This document shows, piece after piece, positions 13,565-14,767 of a stretch of 14,767 bases of DNA. The notes beneath the pieces were generated by a model. The model did not search any database and was not told the DNA's origin. It was given only the letters and a program-made list of their open reading frames with translations. Source of the DNA: Phycisphaeraceae bacterium (GTDB lineage: Bacteria > Planctomycetota > Phycisphaerae > Phycisphaerales > Phycisphaeraceae); the NCBI GenBank assembly GCA_016763955.1, contig JAESSU010000198.1, forward strand, positions 1-14,767, given 5' to 3'. Position 1 is the first letter of the stretch. Each line of letters begins with the position of its first letter. The position numbers and the translations under genes were made by a program.

Positions 13565-13953
13565 ATGGATTGGCCTTCTGAGCAAAGGAGTGCTCAGCCA
13601 TCCCGGCAAGAGTAATAGCAACTTGTTTTTCGTTAGTCGGTTTTGCCGCAGCAGTGATCGTCGGTATCGCTGCTGGGTTAACAACCGAAGTTATCGTATG
13701 GCGAGCATTGGTTGTCATGATTCCTTGTTGGTGGATTGGCCGTTTGATAGGCGCACTTGCAGTACACACAGTTGATACGCAAGTACGTCAATACAAACTA
13801 GCAAGACCTATTCCATCGGGTTTCGAAATGTCATCGAGTAGTGTCGAAGTGTTAGACGATGAGGACGACGACGAACTAGACGTTGAAGTTTCTGACAAAG
13901 TGGGGCGTGCTTCTGCACAAACGACTGAAGAAAATATTTCAACGCCTCAGTAA
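13565..13953 (+). pseudogene. Small two-helix membrane protein, apparent one-base frame break
   Basis: From 13582 to 13953 one frame is open and encodes two hydrophobic helices (VIATCFSLVGFAAAVIVGIA, then WRALVVMIPCWWIGRLIGALA), a polar stretch (QVRQYKLARPIPSGF) and a very acidic tail (LDDEDDDELDVEV). Its first ordinary start codon is GTG 13654, in the middle of helix 1. Just upstream, one base out of frame, ATG 13565 reads MDWPSEQRSAQPSRQE and stops at 13613-13615. Joining the two by one added base near 13608-13615 gives a natural protein of about 129 residues; the 389-base span is one short of a multiple of three. The layout (small membrane protein 69 bases before a FliA/WhiG-type sigma gene) suggests a link to the motility/sigma unit. 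I know no function. Alternatives: a 99-residue protein from GTG 13654, or programmed frameshifting. Listed as broken because no intact start is seen. Confidence 0.55.
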
Positions 13954-14022
13954 AACGTTTGAATCTAATGTCTTTCCGACACTAGGTGATGAAGATGCAA
14001 TGAGCCGGTCAAGGAGTGGACC

Positions 14023-14767
14023 ATGGCAAAAGTAAAAACGCAGGACCCCAAAGCCGATTTAATCGACGGACGGCCTGCACGTGAGGTTTGGGTACAATAC
14101 AAAGCAGAGGGTGGAGAATACATCCGCAATCTGCTCGTTGAACGGTACCTTCATCTTGTTAAGTACAACGCGGATCGCGTTCACAGTAAGCTTCCTGACG
14201 AAGTGGATGTGGATGATCTAATGAGCGCCGGAATTTTCGGTCTCATGGATGCCATTGATGCGTTCGACCTTGAACGTGGAGTTAAGTTTGAGACCTATTG
14301 CGCGCCGCGTATTCGTGGTGCCATTCTCGACGAACTTCGCTCGATGGACTGGGTGCCGCGTCTTGTGCGTTCCCGATCCAGCACAGTGGAAGCAGCTCGC
14401 AAGTCGCTGCAAATGGCCAATGGCTGTAAGCCCACTGATGCGGAAATCGCTGAAAAGCTCAACATGAACCAAGAAGAGTTTGCCAAGATCCGAAAGGATG
14501 CTGTCGCTGTGGGTGTGGTGAGTTTATCTCGAAAATGGTTTGAGACGGATTCGAATAAGGACGTCCGTGAGATTGACGTGCTTAAGGATTCCAAACAGGT
14601 TAATCCCTTAAACACGGTGCAGCAGCGCGATCTTAAAGATATGATCACGCAGGGCTTATCACGTGCGGAACGCCTGATTTTGATCCTTTATTATTACGAA
14701 GAAATGACCATGAAAGAAATCGGCGTGACGCTTGACCTTTCAGAGTCCCGCGTCAGCCAGATGCACA
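14023..14767 (+). CDS. FliA/WhiG-type RNA polymerase sigma factor (3' end missing)
   Basis: A sigma-28-class sigma factor (motility or development type) directing RNA polymerase to its own promoter set. The first 248 codons are present; the frame is still open at the window edge. ATG 14023 has AAGGAG at 14011-14016. Region 2 is clear: VDVDDLMSAGIFGLMDAIDA (61-80), then FETYCAPRIRGAILDELRS (89-107) and MDWVPRLVRSR (108-118), the last two being signature segments of FliA/WhiG. Region 3 spans about 120-165 (PTDAEIAEKLNMNQEEF) and region 4 begins at about 214 (ERLILILYYYEEMTMKEIG, then the recognition helix SESRVSQMH). It follows a small membrane protein gene. In planctomycetes this sigma gene commonly sits near flagellar assembly genes, but none are visible here. 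Family very secure; FliA versus WhiG naming is open. Confidence 0.93.
   Translation, partial: MAKVKTQDPKADLIDGRPAREVWVQYKAEGGEYIRNLLVERYLHLVKYNADRVHSKLPDEVDVDDLMSAGIFGLMDAIDAFDLERGVKFETYCAPRIRGAILDELRSMDWVPRLVRSRSSTVEAARKSLQMANGCKPTDAEIAEKLNMNQEEFAKIRKDAVAVGVVSLSRKWFETDSNKDVREIDVLKDSKQVNPLNTVQQRDLKDMITQGLSRAERLILILYYYEEMTMKEIGVTLDLSESRVSQMH

Noticed and set aside
13585..13602. Start of the membrane protein at ATC 13600 behind AAGGAG
   Set aside because: The spacing fits, but ATC is hardly ever used as a start; a one-base frame break with ATG 13565 explains the sequence better.

Overview
The window reads as chromosomal DNA of a planctomycete (Planctomycetota), most likely class Phycisphaerae. 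This is inferred from the gene families: CxxC zinc ribbons followed by membrane segments, an RDD protein flanked by zinc ribbons, FHA proteins, a FliA/WhiG-type sigma factor behind a small two-helix membrane protein, kdsB, and TTG/GTG starts. Base composition looks moderate. I see no transposase, integrase, CRISPR array, tRNA or rRNA.

Layout. (1) 1-1044: noncoding DNA, then an RDD-family membrane protein whose single domain is split between two frames, so it is a broken gene or carries a sequence error. (2) 1045-1558: noncoding, with three stem-loops, an inverted repeat and a weak promoter candidate. (3) 1559-7050: the centrepiece, six codirectional, tightly packed genes that look like a complete eukaryote-style ubiquitin-like conjugation pathway: a YukD-type beta-grasp Ubl, an E1, a membrane-anchored JAMM protease, a polytopic FHA protein, an FHA/zinc-ribbon/RING-like/membrane protein (E3 candidate) and a zinc-ribbon E2 with HPN and active-site Cys. 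The cassette ends at a strong terminator. (4) 7140-8253, minus strand: a small ABM-type monooxygenase gene followed by dapB. (5) 8470-10853, plus strand: a charged helical-repeat (TPR-like) protein, then kdsB. (6) 10972-13010: a Gfo/Idh/MocA oxidoreductase on the minus strand, divergent from an AraC-type regulator. (7) 13011-13564: noncoding, with a terminator-like hairpin and a good promoter. (8) 13565-14767: a small membrane protein, apparently with a one-base frame break, then a FliA/WhiG sigma factor cut by the window end.

How the central genes may work together. E1 would adenylate the Ubl and pass it to the E2. The RING-like protein would hold E2 and target together at the membrane, choosing targets through its canonical FHA domain (phosphothreonine reading). 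The membrane-tethered JAMM enzyme would trim the Ubl precursor and/or remove it from targets. Three of the six proteins have membrane segments. The E2 and the RING protein carry the same zinc ribbon (CxxC-x16-CxxC), a possible shared docking or ancestry mark. Bacterial E1/E2/JAB/RING/YukD-like gene sets have been predicted by comparative genomics, but I know of no experimental work on this membrane- and FHA-linked form. Targets and biological role cannot be read from the sequence.
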